Numbered from the stretch's first letter, positions 24,210 to 33,713 are shown. The stretch: DNA of 39,161 nucleotides from CAYXPG01 sp964564845 (GCA_964564845.1 CAZMCN010000004.1:1-39161), one strand, 5' to 3'. The notes: generated by a model from the letters alone, not told the origin. Made by a program: numbers and translations.

Positions 24210-25706
24210 ATGAACTTCCTGGAAAAGATAAAGGCGATTTGGCAAAATGTAAGTCTGGTGCAGCGGACGTTGTTAATAACCATTCTGCTGACATTTGTCA
24301 TTATCGCTGCGCTGCTTATTCGATGGGCCGGCAGGCCCGATATGAGACTGCTCTATCAGGACCTCAACCCCGAAGAAGCATCAAAAATCACAGAAAAAAT
24401 CAGCGAAAAGAACATCCCTTATGAATTGAGAAACGGCGGAACCACCATTTTTGTCCCGAAGGAGAAAGTCTATCAGCTTCGACTGGATATGGCAAAAGAG
24501 GGACTTCCTGCAGATGCGCAGGGAGGTTACAAGATATTTGACGATGCTAAAATCGGAACAAGCCCCTTCGTTCAAAACGTAAACCTCAAGCGGGCATTAG
24601 AGGACGAGCTTGCCAAGAGTATCCAGATGATAGAAGGGGTAGCTCATGCAAGAATACACATAGTAAGCGCCAAACAGAGGTTGTTTAGTTCTCAAGCGGG
24701 AGGTGTTACGGCCTCTGTGGCTCTTCGATTAAGGCCGGGCCATCGATTAAACGGCCAGAATATAGCGGCAATCACACACCTGGTAGCCGGCAGTGTCGAG
24801 GGACTTAAGTCAGAAAATGTAACCGTTATTGACAGCCAGGGTCGGCTTCTGACCAGCAAGTCGGACCAAACTATGGACCACGGCGCCGGCACCGTCGCCG
24901 ACTACAGAGAAAGAGTGGAGAGGAATTTAGAGAACAAAGTTGAAGAAATGCTCACCGCTGTTTTAGGGCCCGGCCGGGCCACGGTAAAGGTCAGTGCCGT
25001 CATCGATATGAACAGCATTAATACCGTTATAGAAACCTATGACCCAACTACGAAAGTAACTGCAAAAGAAGAAATCAAAAGTGGTTCGGAAACCGAAGCC
25101 AGCACAGCAGGTGCACAAGGCAAACCAGCCATACCGGGCGGTGTAAAGAAGGATGAAACAATCGTTACAGAATATATAGTCGGTAAAACAGTTAAACAAA
25201 AAGCCGATTTGCCGGGTGAAATTAAATCCCTCTCAGTGGCAGCTTTTGTGGATTTATGGCCGGACGACGCCAATGAAACCGAAGGCACAACCGCAATGAT
25301 AATGCAACAGTCAGATGTGGAAGATATTATTAAAAATGCGCTCGGTCTGAAGGATACCGCCTCCATCAAAGTGGTTCCCATAAAGTTTCGCCGTCCAGAC
25401 GAATCGCTGCCCGATGAAGTACCATCCGGGGGGCTTAATCTTGTAGCAATCGCGCGTCAGGCATCTTTAGGGATTATGGCTGTTTGCGCACTTCTTGTTC
25501 TAAAGATATTCAGCGGTGCAAAGAAAAAGGCTGCCGCAGGACCTGCGGCAGCGGAACTGCCCGAAGGCGCAGCTGGGGGGCTTATCCCAGAATCAGTCGA
25601 GAACGCCGAACCGCTTCTGCTGCGTAAACAGATTGCCGGCGCTCTGCAGAGCAATCCCGACCAGGTCAAGCAGTTGTTCTCCAGCTGGCTCGAAGAAAAG
25701 ACCTGA
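24210..25706 (+). CDS. fliF: Flagellar MS-ring protein FliF
   Basis: A 498-residue ring protein. The first membrane helix is at about 18-42, then the YscJ-like ring-building domain with LLYQDLNPEEASKI and VPKEKVYQLRLDMAKEGLP, then the FliF_C domain. A second membrane helix lies at about 412-432, with a short cytosolic tail ending LFSSWLEEKT that would bind FliG. It forms the inner-membrane base for the export gate and C ring. It is slightly shorter than typical (520-560), with a compact tail. AAGGGG precedes the ATG. Confidence 0.95.
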   Translation: MNFLEKIKAIWQNVSLVQRTLLITILLTFVIIAALLIRWAGRPDMRLLYQDLNPEEASKITEKISEKNIPYELRNGGTTIFVPKEKVYQLRLDMAKEGLPADAQGGYKIFDDAKIGTSPFVQNVNLKRALEDELAKSIQMIEGVAHARIHIVSAKQRLFSSQAGGVTASVALRLRPGHRLNGQNIAAITHLVAGSVEGLKSENVTVIDSQGRLLTSKSDQTMDHGAGTVADYRERVERNLENKVEEMLTAVLGPGRATVKVSAVIDMNSINTVIETYDPTTKVTAKEEIKSGSETEASTAGAQGKPAIPGGVKKDETIVTEYIVGKTVKQKADLPGEIKSLSVAAFVDLWPDDANETEGTTAMIMQQSDVEDIIKNALGLKDTASIKVVPIKFRRPDESLPDEVPSGGLNLVAIARQASLGIMAVCALLVLKIFSGAKKKAAAGPAAAELPEGAAGGLIPESVENAEPLLLRKQIAGALQSNPDQVKQLFSSWLEEKT

Positions 25707-25773
25707 TAGATATATAAAGCGTGACAAGTATTGCATAATGCAAATTTCGAAATACTAAGTTTGGGATGTGAAA

Positions 25774-26772
25774 ATGGTGTTAGCGGGTAAGCAAAAAGCT
25801 GCAATGTTGTTAATGAGTCTCGATGCTGCAACAGCCGCTGAGATGGTCAAAGGGCTTGACCCCAAAGCGGTTCAGGAGCTGGCGCTGGAAGTTGCCTATC
25901 TGGACGCAGCCGGCCAACACAACAGCAAGCAGTCTCTTGAGCTTGTGCGTCAGTTCTGTAACTCGCTGCAAACCGGCTCAGACTTTCATCTTAAGACTTT
26001 CCTCAAAGAGATGCTGGAAAACACGGTAGGTCGGGAGAAAGCACAAAATATTCAGAATCAGATAGAGGATTTACTGCAAAAGCGTGACCCCTTTATAAAC
26101 GTTCGTTCCGCCGACTCACATACAATAGCATTGGTTCTGGGAAACGAACATCCCCAGGTAGTTGCGATAGTTTTATCACAACTGCCTGCCAGGAAAAGCT
26201 CGGAGGTCATTGGCCTTCTTGGCGAAGGGGTCCGGCTCAGCGCCATCAGCAGAATGGCCGGCTCCGAATCAATAACCCCCGAAGCCAGGGAACGAATAAC
26301 CCAGAGGGTCTGTAAGCGGATTGAGGCTGCTGCAAGCAGCGCATCCGGAACTATACAAACCCGACCTAAACAATCGCTGCGGAAAGTGGCTGTAATTTTA
26401 CGAAACCTCGGTAAAGAGCTTCGGGACGGTCTGTTCAGTGCGATACAGGAAAAAGACGAGCAGGCCGCCAAAATGGTAAACAGTTTGATGATAGTCTGGG
26501 ACGACATCACGCAGGTGGCCGACAGGTCGCTGCAGAAAGTGCTGCGGGGCATCGATGTAAAAAGATTGGCTCTGGCACTGGCCGGCGCAGACGAAGCGAC
26601 CATCAAAAAAATCAAGTCCAACATCTCCGAACGGACTGCTGCTGTTTTAGACGAGGAAATATCACTTATGTCCTCTCCAGGTAAAGATGAGATTAGCCAG
26701 GCCAGAGAAGCGATTGTCCAGGCCCTGCGTGAAAAGAATGCGGCAGGCGAATTGACATTTATAGAAGAATAA
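25774..26772 (+). CDS. fliG: Flagellar motor switch protein FliG
   Basis: A 332-residue C-ring protein that carries torque from the stator and binds FliF. The N-terminal GKQKAAMLLMSLDAATAAEM, the EHPQ motif region (GNEHPQVVAIVLSQLP) and the charged C-terminal torque helix (about 280-300) are all present. ATG 25774 is preferred because GGGA lies seven bases before it; the upstream GTG at 25768 is too close to that site. fliM and fliN, its usual partners, are not in this operon. Confidence 0.94.
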   Translation: MVLAGKQKAAMLLMSLDAATAAEMVKGLDPKAVQELALEVAYLDAAGQHNSKQSLELVRQFCNSLQTGSDFHLKTFLKEMLENTVGREKAQNIQNQIEDLLQKRDPFINVRSADSHTIALVLGNEHPQVVAIVLSQLPARKSSEVIGLLGEGVRLSAISRMAGSESITPEARERITQRVCKRIEAAASSASGTIQTRPKQSLRKVAVILRNLGKELRDGLFSAIQEKDEQAAKMVNSLMIVWDDITQVADRSLQKVLRGIDVKRLALALAGADEATIKKIKSNISERTAAVLDEEISLMSSPGKDEISQAREAIVQALREKNAAGELTFIEE

Positions 26773-26776
26773 TAAA

Positions 26777-27403
26777 ATGTCCAGCACCCTTACAATCAAT
26801 GTTGACAGGCCGATTACGTCGGCGAAAATTCTGGGTGTTCATCCCGGCAAAATCGGCGCCGAATTATCCGCCCCCGGTTTAGTTGGTTCGCCGAAAAACA
26901 CAGGGCAGCCGCAAATGCAAAACGGCATCTCCTCTGCAGGAACCGAACAAATTCTGAGCCGGCAACTTGAAGCCGAAAAAACCGCACTTGCTCAGGCCTG
27001 TCAGGCAGTGCAACGGATTGTTAATAAGCTCAATCAGTTTTATGATAAAGCTTTTACCGAACACAGAGAAGAAATCGCCAGACTCGCAGTGGAAATCGCC
27101 GGAAAGATACTGATGCAAAAAGTTCAAAAAGGCGATTACGAAATCGAGCCAATCATCAAAGAAGCTCTTAAAAATGCTACAGCCCATCAGGACTTGGTCT
27201 TGCACTTGAACCCGGAAGACCTTGCTCAATGCCAAAAACTGCAGCAGCAGGATGGCAGCAACAGCTTAACCGGCATCAAGCTTGTGGCCGACCCGAACAT
27301 CGGCAGGGCACAGTGCGTGCTGGAGAACCCAAAAGAAATTATCGAATCGCTCATTGACAAGCATCTTGAACAAATTTCTGAAGCGCTAAAAAAGGCGGAA
27401 TAA
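26777..27403 (+). CDS. fliH: Flagellar assembly protein FliH
   Basis: A 208-residue regulator and stator of the FliI ATPase. The N-terminal 60 residues are polar. The centre is a helix with alanine- and glutamate-rich heptads, and the C-terminal domain has RLAVEIAGKILMQKV and DLVLHLNPEDL typical of FliH/V-type ATPase subunit E. It starts four bases after fliG and ends three bases before fliI, so translation is probably coupled. Confidence 0.9.
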   Translation: MSSTLTINVDRPITSAKILGVHPGKIGAELSAPGLVGSPKNTGQPQMQNGISSAGTEQILSRQLEAEKTALAQACQAVQRIVNKLNQFYDKAFTEHREEIARLAVEIAGKILMQKVQKGDYEIEPIIKEALKNATAHQDLVLHLNPEDLAQCQKLQQQDGSNSLTGIKLVADPNIGRAQCVLENPKEIIESLIDKHLEQISEALKKAE

Positions 27404-27406
27404 CTT

Positions 27407-28828
27407 ATGGCTGTGAGTGAAACAGAAGTCAAACAAGCAGACGGCGAAACTCTGGAACGGCAAAATGAAAAACCGACCGAGCAGCCGGCCGGAGCAATTG
27501 ATTTTGAGCAATTTCACTCGGCGCTGCGGAAGGTGAATTTATTGGATTGCCATGGCCGTGTCGTGCGAGTTTCTGGTCTGGCGGTCGAATCCAACGGCCC
27601 GGCAGTGGGTTTAGGTGAACTTTGCACCATCCATATTCGTGACGGCCGACAAGTAGTTGCTGAAGTGGTGGGATTTCGCAATACCCATATTATCCTACTG
27701 CCGTTAGAAAATATTGGAGGCATATCACCGGGCGATGTGGTAAGGGCTCGTACTACTCCACGCCATATTGCACTAAGCGATGATATTTTGGGCAGAGTGG
27801 TGAACGGACTGGGAGAGCCTATCGACAATAAAGGCCCGTTAGCAGGAACGGACAAGAAGGCGCTGGATACAAGCAGCCCTCCGGCTTTGAGCCGGGAAAA
27901 AATTACCAGGCCTCTGGCTTTAGGCATTCGGTCAATAGATGGGCTATTAACCTGCGGCCAGGGACAGCGAGTAGGCATCTTCTCAGGTAGCGGAGTCGGT
28001 AAGAGTGTCCTAATGGGTGATATTGCGAATTCAAGCGAAGCGGATGTCAATGTTGTTGCATTGATAGGCGAGCGAGGCCGGGAAGTCCGAGAGTTCCTCG
28101 AAGAAGACCTCTGCGAAGAAGGGCTGGCCCGAAGCGTCGTCGTTGTTGCAGCGTCAGATTCGCCTCCGATTCAGCGGGTAAAGGCGGCATTTGTAGCCGT
28201 TACAATCGCCGAATACTTCAGGGACAAAGGCAGAAAAGTCCTGTTTATGATGGACTCACTTACGCGCTTTGCGCAGGCCCAGCGCGAAATAGGTCTCGCT
28301 GCCGGAGAGCCGCCGGCAACAAAAGGCTACTGCCCAAGCGTCTTTTCACTGATGCCCAGACTCATAGAACGATTGGGATGCTCTGAAAATGGCAGCATAA
28401 CAGGTATTGTAACAGTTCTTGTTGAAAACGACGATTTGAGCGACCCTGTGGCTGACAGCGCCAAAAGCCTGCTCGACGGGCACATCGTCCTCTCAAGAAA
28501 ACTGTCTGACAGGGCACATTATCCTGCGGTGGACATCTTGGCAAGCATCAGCCGATTGATGCCTGCGGTGATTAGCAAAGAGCACAAGTTGGCCGCACAG
28601 AAGCTCAAGGAAATATATGCCACCTACGTTGATGCCGAAGATTTAATAAACATCGGCGCCTTCTCGCCCGGCAGCAATCGGCGTATTGACGGAGCGGTAG
28701 CTTTGATTGACAGAATAAATAACTTTCTCATTCAGGCGATTCGTGAAAGAACTGATTTTGAAGAAACCGTAAGGCAAATAATCGCTATTACCCGGTCCTG
28801 GGATGAACTGTTAAATGTCGATACTTGA
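27407..28828 (+). CDS. fliI: Flagellum-specific ATPase FliI
   Basis: A 473-residue F1-beta-like ATPase of the export system. The P-loop GSGVGKSVLMG is near residue 196, the Walker B strand KVLFMMDSLTRFAQAQRE near 278, and GERGREVREFLEE follows the P-loop. It energises delivery of substrates to the FlhA/FlhB gate with FliH and FliJ. The first ~40 residues are charged and longer than usual. ATPases of virulence secretion are close relatives, but the context makes FliI certain. Confidence 0.96.
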   Translation: MAVSETEVKQADGETLERQNEKPTEQPAGAIDFEQFHSALRKVNLLDCHGRVVRVSGLAVESNGPAVGLGELCTIHIRDGRQVVAEVVGFRNTHIILLPLENIGGISPGDVVRARTTPRHIALSDDILGRVVNGLGEPIDNKGPLAGTDKKALDTSSPPALSREKITRPLALGIRSIDGLLTCGQGQRVGIFSGSGVGKSVLMGDIANSSEADVNVVALIGERGREVREFLEEDLCEEGLARSVVVVAASDSPPIQRVKAAFVAVTIAEYFRDKGRKVLFMMDSLTRFAQAQREIGLAAGEPPATKGYCPSVFSLMPRLIERLGCSENGSITGIVTVLVENDDLSDPVADSAKSLLDGHIVLSRKLSDRAHYPAVDILASISRLMPAVISKEHKLAAQKLKEIYATYVDAEDLINIGAFSPGSNRRIDGAVALIDRINNFLIQAIRERTDFEETVRQIIAITRSWDELLNVDT

Positions 28829-28842
28829 AAAACAAAAATTAA

Positions 28843-29319
28843 ATGAAACGATTTGTGTGGCGATTGCAGCGCTTCCTTGATGTAAAAACAATAGAGGAGC
28901 AAACAAAAAAAACAGAATTGTTTAAGCTGACTGAAAAGCTTGTTCAGGCTCAGGGTCAACTGCTGATGCAGAAGAGAATATTAGAGGACCTAATCGCTGA
29001 TATATCAGGTAAAAGCCCTCAAAACCGATTGAGCGAGCAGGAATTACTTTTGAAATTTTCGGTTACGATCGATGAGCAGATTAAGCAGCTCAACAATAAA
29101 GTAAGCAAGCTGGAATCGCAGCAGAGAAAAAAAATGGCCGAAGTCCTCAAAGCCAAGCGATTCAAAGAAGGGCTCGAAAGATTGCGAGCCGAGGCAAAAA
29201 TACAGTTTATAAAGGAACAGGAAAAACTTGAGCAGAAAGAACTGGACGAAGGAGCCACCATTGCTTTTGCTCGAAGAAAATTAGGTCCACAGAGCAAACA
29301 TAAAACAATAACCAATTGA
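28843..29319 (+). CDS. fliJ: Flagellar export protein FliJ
   Basis: A 158-residue, almost wholly helical protein rich in K, E and Q, with KRFVWRLQRFLDVKTIEEQ at the start as in FliJ. It is a central stalk-like coiled coil for the FliI hexamer. Identity rests on that opening, the coiled-coil character and the position after fliI. No strong ribosome binding site is visible before the ATG. Confidence 0.82.
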   Translation: MKRFVWRLQRFLDVKTIEEQTKKTELFKLTEKLVQAQGQLLMQKRILEDLIADISGKSPQNRLSEQELLLKFSVTIDEQIKQLNNKVSKLESQQRKKMAEVLKAKRFKEGLERLRAEAKIQFIKEQEKLEQKELDEGATIAFARRKLGPQSKHKTITN

Positions 29320-29334
29320 TTTGGAGACAAAACA

Positions 29335-30042
29335 GTGAGTAAGAAACTAATAATAATGACAGCAGCGGCGGGACTTGTAAGTTTTATGGGGTCATTCGCC
29401 ATCGGATGGCTTACCAAGCCTAAAACGGCTCCCCTACGGGCATCTGCTGAGGCAGCGGGGCAGCTCGCCGGCGAGCAAACCGATATCAGCCTGCCGGTAC
29501 CGACAGCAGCCGCAGACAGCGAGGCTGATGCCTTTAAAAAGCAGAGAAAAACAATAACCGAAAAACAACTCAAGGACCTCGTTTACCAGGTCAGAGAAAA
29601 AATGCAGGAGTATAACAGAAAGCTGCAGACTCTTGAACTACAAGAGCAGAGATTGCAAATAGCTCAGGACTCGTTAAAAAATGACATCGAAAACCTCAAT
29701 AAGCTGCGAGTTGAACTTGCCTCAATCGTCGCCGGTATCAAGAGCGAGAGGGACATGCTGCTCAACAGCAGGGTCAAAATTGCCCAGGCAGAAAAGGACA
29801 ACCTTACGAAAATAGCAGCTACCTATGACAAGATGGACCCTGAAGCCGCCGCAAAAATACTGACCAATATGAGTCAAACGCAAACCGGCAGAGCGGATAG
29901 AAATTTCGATGACGCCGTCAAAATCCTCAACTATATGACCGAAAGAACGAAGGCCAAATTAATAGCTGCCATAGCGGAAACCGAGCCAACGCTTGCAGCG
30001 GTTTTGTGTCGGAAATTAAAACAGGTAATCGAGAAAGATTAG
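29335..30042 (+). CDS. MotE-like protein with MgtE N-type domain
   Basis: A 235-residue protein with one N-terminal membrane helix (about 6-24), a proline/alanine linker, a coiled coil (about 65-150) and a C-terminal MgtE_N-like domain (YDKMDPEAAAKILTNM). This is the layout of MotE, a periplasmic chaperone for MotC in rhizobia, and of similar flagellar proteins found next to fliJ in many phyla. The start codon is GTG. It sits between fliJ and motA, so a role in stator or basal-body placement is likely. The exact function is unproven. Confidence 0.75.
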   Translation: MSKKLIIMTAAAGLVSFMGSFAIGWLTKPKTAPLRASAEAAGQLAGEQTDISLPVPTAAADSEADAFKKQRKTITEKQLKDLVYQVREKMQEYNRKLQTLELQEQRLQIAQDSLKNDIENLNKLRVELASIVAGIKSERDMLLNSRVKIAQAEKDNLTKIAATYDKMDPEAAAKILTNMSQTQTGRADRNFDDAVKILNYMTERTKAKLIAAIAETEPTLAAVLCRKLKQVIEKD

Positions 30043-30046
30043 TCCT

Positions 30047-30820
30047 ATGGACATTGCAACAATAGTAGGAATAATCCTCGGCTTAATAGTCATTATTGGA
30101 GCCATTCTTTCCGGCGGTACCGGTGCCGGAATATTTTACAACCTCCCATCTCTGGCCATCACTATAGGCGGCATGCTCTGCGCTACTCTTATACATTTTT
30201 CACTGCCGCAGTTTTTGGGAATATTCTCGATAGTCAAAAAAACAATCGTTACCCAGATTCCACCGCCCTCAGAGCTGATTCAAAAAATGGTCAACTATGC
30301 TGCTATCAACAGGCGCGACGGTGCCCTGGCGCTGGAGCAGGAAATACACAATGTCAACGACGTATTTTTCGTCAAGGGCCTCCAGATGCTCGTTGACGGA
30401 CAGGATTCCGAGTCGATTCGGGACCTGATGTCACTGGAGATACAGTACCTCCAGGACCGCCATTCCAACGGCAAAAAGATTTTGGATTTTATGGGAGCAG
30501 CAGCCCCTGCTTTTGGTATGATAGGCACACTTATCGGCCTTGTCCAGATGCTTGCGAACTTAGAAGACCCCAGCTCAATAGGTGTAGGAATGGCCACAGC
30601 CCTGCTTACCACCTTTTACGGCGCATTCGCCGCAAATCTCATTTTTATCCCTTTAGCAGGTAAATTGGGAATTTATTCCAAAGCAGAAACCACTGCGATG
30701 GAGATGATTGTCGAGGGTATCTGCGCTATCGCACAAGGCGATAATCCGACCTCAGTAAGGGAAAAACTCCATGCGTTTATCTCCAAGGGCAGACGAGTAG
30801 AAGTAAAGGCCAATATATAA
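30047..30820 (+). CDS. motA: Flagellar motor stator protein MotA
   Basis: A 257-residue stator subunit with four membrane helices: two near the start, two at about 150-205 in GAAAPAFGMIGTLIGLVQML and TTFYGAFAANLIFIPLAGKL. The cytosolic loop (about 60-145) holds the charged residues that meet FliG. The length suits the PomA/MotA short class. The ion (H+ or Na+) cannot be decided here. Its stop codon overlaps the motB start by one base (TAATG). Confidence 0.95.
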   Translation: MDIATIVGIILGLIVIIGAILSGGTGAGIFYNLPSLAITIGGMLCATLIHFSLPQFLGIFSIVKKTIVTQIPPPSELIQKMVNYAAINRRDGALALEQEIHNVNDVFFVKGLQMLVDGQDSESIRDLMSLEIQYLQDRHSNGKKILDFMGAAAPAFGMIGTLIGLVQMLANLEDPSSIGVGMATALLTTFYGAFAANLIFIPLAGKLGIYSKAETTAMEMIVEGICAIAQGDNPTSVREKLHAFISKGRRVEVKANI

Positions 30821-31533
30821 TGGGGCGCCCCAAAAAACAACCGCAAAGTGATGAACCGACAGGGGCTCCCGAATGGATGGTAACTTTCAGCGATTGTATG
30901 ACACTGCTGTTAACATTCTTCGTGCTTCTTTTGAGCTTTTCATCTTTCGACAAGAAAGTTTTTCACAAACTGAAAATAATCTTCTGCAACGCACTGCCGG
31001 TAGCCAGTTCTCAGGAAAGGCCAAACAAAGATGCCGTGTTGGAGATGATGCAGGCCGTGCCTACAGAAGAACTGGACAAAGGCAGCGAGCACCCCACCTT
31101 GGCAAAAGAACTCGAAGGATATTTAAATGAAGATAAAGAACCTGTAAATTTCTATAGCAGAAAAGTATTCTTAAAGCCTTCAAAAGAAGTTTTCTGGGGA
31201 AAAGGAAGTGTTATCTCCTACCAGGGAGGTAAAACTCTGGCCTCTATGGCCGCACTATTAAAAGAAATACCAAGCCGAATAGTCATCAGTGAAAACGGAC
31301 GGAACAGCGAACAGGACAACAAACAACTCGGCCTGCAGCGGGCATGGGCGGTGATGGAATATCTTACCACAAAACAAGGTCTCGATAAAAAGTGGTTCAG
31401 CATTACCGCAACAAGCACTCTGGCTGAAGCTCGTGCTCAACAAAGCATTAAAGGCGTCCCATTGAAACAGGCACAAACCCAGGGTGAACGCATACTTGAA
31501 ATCGTTTTACTGGAACGGAGTATTTACAACTGA
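30820..31533 (+). CDS. motB: Flagellar motor stator protein MotB
   Basis: A 237-residue stator subunit. The single membrane helix has the ion-binding aspartate Asp25 in VTFSDCMTLLLTFFVLLLS. The C-terminal OmpA-like peptidoglycan-binding domain lies at about 125-235. It pairs with MotA, whose gene it overlaps by one base. A second MotB-like gene follows and appears to overlap it by its stop codon. Confidence 0.93.
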   Translation: MGRPKKQPQSDEPTGAPEWMVTFSDCMTLLLTFFVLLLSFSSFDKKVFHKLKIIFCNALPVASSQERPNKDAVLEMMQAVPTEELDKGSEHPTLAKELEGYLNEDKEPVNFYSRKVFLKPSKEVFWGKGSVISYQGGKTLASMAALLKEIPSRIVISENGRNSEQDNKQLGLQRAWAVMEYLTTKQGLDKKWFSITATSTLAEARAQQSIKGVPLKQAQTQGERILEIVLLERSIYN

Positions 31534-32264
31534 GTCATAAACATAAAACAACAGAGCAAAGCGGTCCGATTGTCCCGGCGTATATCGTTACCTTCTCGGA
31601 TATGGTAACGCTGCTTCTGACTTTCTTTGTAATGCTGCTGAGTCTGGCGAGCACACAGGACCCGGCTCTGTTCAAAGCAGGCAGAGATTCATTCATGGAA
31701 TCATTCAGAGGATTTGGGCTCGGAATGCTTACAGGAAGAATCCAAAGACCTGATTTTGGCCACGTTAAAATAAAATATCACATAGGCAAATCCGGTGAGA
31801 TTGGCAAGGACAGAAACATAGACATTATAGAAGAAAACATCCGACGAATCTTTAAGGATGTGGATGAGTCTATGAAGTCTATAGTTTCACAATTAGTCTC
31901 TAAAAAGACCGATTTTCAAATAACAAACATCAGGTTTTCAGAAGGTGATGCCACACTGAGCACATCGGCAGAAAGTTTTTTGGCCAGGTTTTCTTCCGAC
32001 TTACAACAGGACCCGGACTTCAAGACCATCAAACTTTGCGTGCTTGGTTTGGCAGGTGAGCAAAAGTCCAGGAAAGAGCAGTGGATACTGTCGGCCAGGC
32101 GTGCCCAAACAGTCGCCGACTTCTTGAAAAATACACTGCCCTCATACTACACCTGGCCTGTTTACTCGTGGGGAGCAGGGCCCGGCGGTGATTGGGTGGA
32201 CAAAAACAGCTTCGTTTCCGAACAATCCCAAATCTTAATCGCAGTGCTGCGCACAAATAATTAG
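31530..32264 (+). CDS. Second MotB-like stator protein, probable CTG start
   Basis: The protein has the MotB membrane helix TFSDMVTLLLTFFVMLLS and a C-terminal OmpA-like domain ending VSEQSQILIAVL. An ATG at 31602 would begin right after the essential aspartate, so it cannot be the functional start. The frame is open upstream only to 31500, with no ATG, GTG or TTG before 31602. CTG at 31530 overlaps the motB stop (CTGA) and has GGAG nine bases upstream; it gives 244 residues with the aspartate at 24. With motB it may form a hetero- or alternative stator. Confidence 0.8.
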   Translation: MSHKHKTTEQSGPIVPAYIVTFSDMVTLLLTFFVMLLSLASTQDPALFKAGRDSFMESFRGFGLGMLTGRIQRPDFGHVKIKYHIGKSGEIGKDRNIDIIEENIRRIFKDVDESMKSIVSQLVSKKTDFQITNIRFSEGDATLSTSAESFLARFSSDLQQDPDFKTIKLCVLGLAGEQKSRKEQWILSARRAQTVADFLKNTLPSYYTWPVYSWGAGPGGDWVDKNSFVSEQSQILIAVLRTNN

Positions 32265-32364
32265 GGCTCGTCCAGTGTCAGGTTTTTCGACAATGTGTTC
32301 GATTCTTCCACCATTTCCGCCCTAAAACCGCCATTAAAAACGCATTATCCTCATTTTTGAGTTT

Positions 32365-32380
32365 CGGCACGTCATTTGCA
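32365..32380 (+). promoter_or_regulatory. Sigma-54 promoter of fliOPQR-flhB
   Basis: CGGCACG, TCAT, TTGCA, with GG and GC ten bases apart. It lies in the 156-bp gap after the second motB gene. The predicted transcript starts near 32391, so the TTG at 32376 cannot start fliO. Confidence 0.7.
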
Positions 32381-32420
32381 TAACAAACAATCAAACGGTT
32401 TATCAGGTGCGTCTTATAGC

Positions 32421-32891
32421 GTGGCAGAACACAGGAAAAAAATCGGTGCAGTCGGAGTAGCGGTCATATTGGGTATCGCTGTGCTGGTGGTATGCACCGT
32501 TCAATCGGCTGCCGTTGAACCGAAAAAAGCGCTTTTCAATAATTCCGACTCCGTCTTCGCCAAAGATGCCAACTCTTCCATAATGCCCACTGAGGAACCC
32601 AGCACGAGGGAACTGTTTTACAAAATGATGTTTTCTGTGCTGCTTGCTGTCGTTCTGGGAACAGCAGCAATTTACATCTCAAAAAAGTATGGAGCCAGAA
32701 TTACCAACCTGCCGGGCAAAAAAATTCGCATTATCGAGACAGTGCACCTCGGGCCGCGAAGAGCAATACATCTGCTAAAAGCAGGCAACAAACAGCTCCT
32801 TATAGGCAGCACCACCGAGAGCATCACCAGGCTGGCTGATGTAACCGACGCCCTGGCAGAAACAGATTTATCAACTACTAAAAACGGATAA
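32421..32891 (+). CDS. fliO: Flagellar biosynthesis protein FliO
   Basis: About 156 residues from the GTG at 32421. It has an N-terminal hydrophobic segment, a second one at about 70-92 in the MFSVLLAVVLGTAAIYISKKY stretch, and the FliO domain with IRIIETVHLGPRRAIHLL. FliO helps assemble the FliP ring of the export gate. The GTG is chosen because the upstream TTG overlaps the sigma-54 promoter. It is first in the fliOPQR-flhB operon. Confidence 0.83.
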   Translation: MAEHRKKIGAVGVAVILGIAVLVVCTVQSAAVEPKKALFNNSDSVFAKDANSSIMPTEEPSTRELFYKMMFSVLLAVVLGTAAIYISKKYGARITNLPGKKIRIIETVHLGPRRAIHLLKAGNKQLLIGSTTESITRLADVTDALAETDLSTTKNG

Positions 32892-32906
32892 TAATTCGGA
32901 TTACAA

Positions 32907-33713
32907 ATGACAGGTAGGTTTATTAGAATATCTTTTTTGATACTTGTCGTCCTGGCATCGGCTGATTTGTCTTTTGGCCGGCCGGGCGGCACTCCATCAG
33001 CCGCGGCAGCAACAAATGCCGTCCCAAGCATTGCCGATTTGATGACGGTTGTAGATAAAGCCGCAAGCGACGCCACCGAAGGAAAAGACTGGTCCACACC
33101 GGTAAAACTTGTAATTATCTTTACCGGCCTGGCGATTCTGCCAAGTCTTCTGATAATGATGACATCCTTTACGCGAATAGTTATCGTCCTGGCTTTTGTT
33201 CGCAGGGCCCTGACAACTCAAACTATACCGCCCACCATTGCAATTATCGGTTTGGCAATGTTTCTGACGCTGTACACGATGGCCTCTACCTTTGACAAAC
33301 TTAACACCAGCTCCATCAGACCGTATATTGCAAACGAAATTAGTTTTGAAACAGCCGGAGCACGGGCTTCCAATACAATCAAGGAATTTATGCTAAGGCA
33401 GTGCAGAGAATCGGACCTGACCCTTTTTGTACAAATGGCAAAAATAGAACCGCCCGCCGGGCCAATGGACGTCGGGCTGCACATAGTAATACCAGCATTT
33501 ATTATCAGTGAGTTTCGAACAGCATTTGAGATAGGTTGTCTTTTATTTATACCATTTCTGGTAATAGATATGATTGTTGCCAGCGTCCTGTTAAGTGCCG
33601 GTATGATGATGCTGCCGCCCGTGATGATTTCACTGCCTTTAAAGCTGATACTATTCATCGTCGTCGACGGGTGGTGCCTGCTGGCCAAAAGTCTTACTAT
33701 GGGTTTCAAATAA
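32907..33713 (+). CDS. fliP: Flagellar export gate protein FliP
   Basis: A 268-residue gate protein with a cleavable-looking signal peptide (about 1-26), as in other FliP proteins. It has the conserved SLLIMMTSFTRIVIVLAFVRRAL and IGCLLFIPFLVIDMIVASVL blocks, and ends with GMMMLPPVMISLPLKLILF. Five copies with FliQ and FliR form the export channel. Its length is normal. It follows fliO by 15 bp. Confidence 0.95.
   Translation: MTGRFIRISFLILVVLASADLSFGRPGGTPSAAAATNAVPSIADLMTVVDKAASDATEGKDWSTPVKLVIIFTGLAILPSLLIMMTSFTRIVIVLAFVRRALTTQTIPPTIAIIGLAMFLTLYTMASTFDKLNTSSIRPYIANEISFETAGARASNTIKEFMLRQCRESDLTLFVQMAKIEPPAGPMDVGLHIVIPAFIISEFRTAFEIGCLLFIPFLVIDMIVASVLLSAGMMMLPPVMISLPLKLILFIVVDGWCLLAKSLTMGFK

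Noticed and set aside
29427..29466. GC-rich imperfect hairpin inside the MotE-like gene
   Set aside because: Arms and loop do not match the palindrome family; it is probably coding sequence of an Ala/Pro linker.
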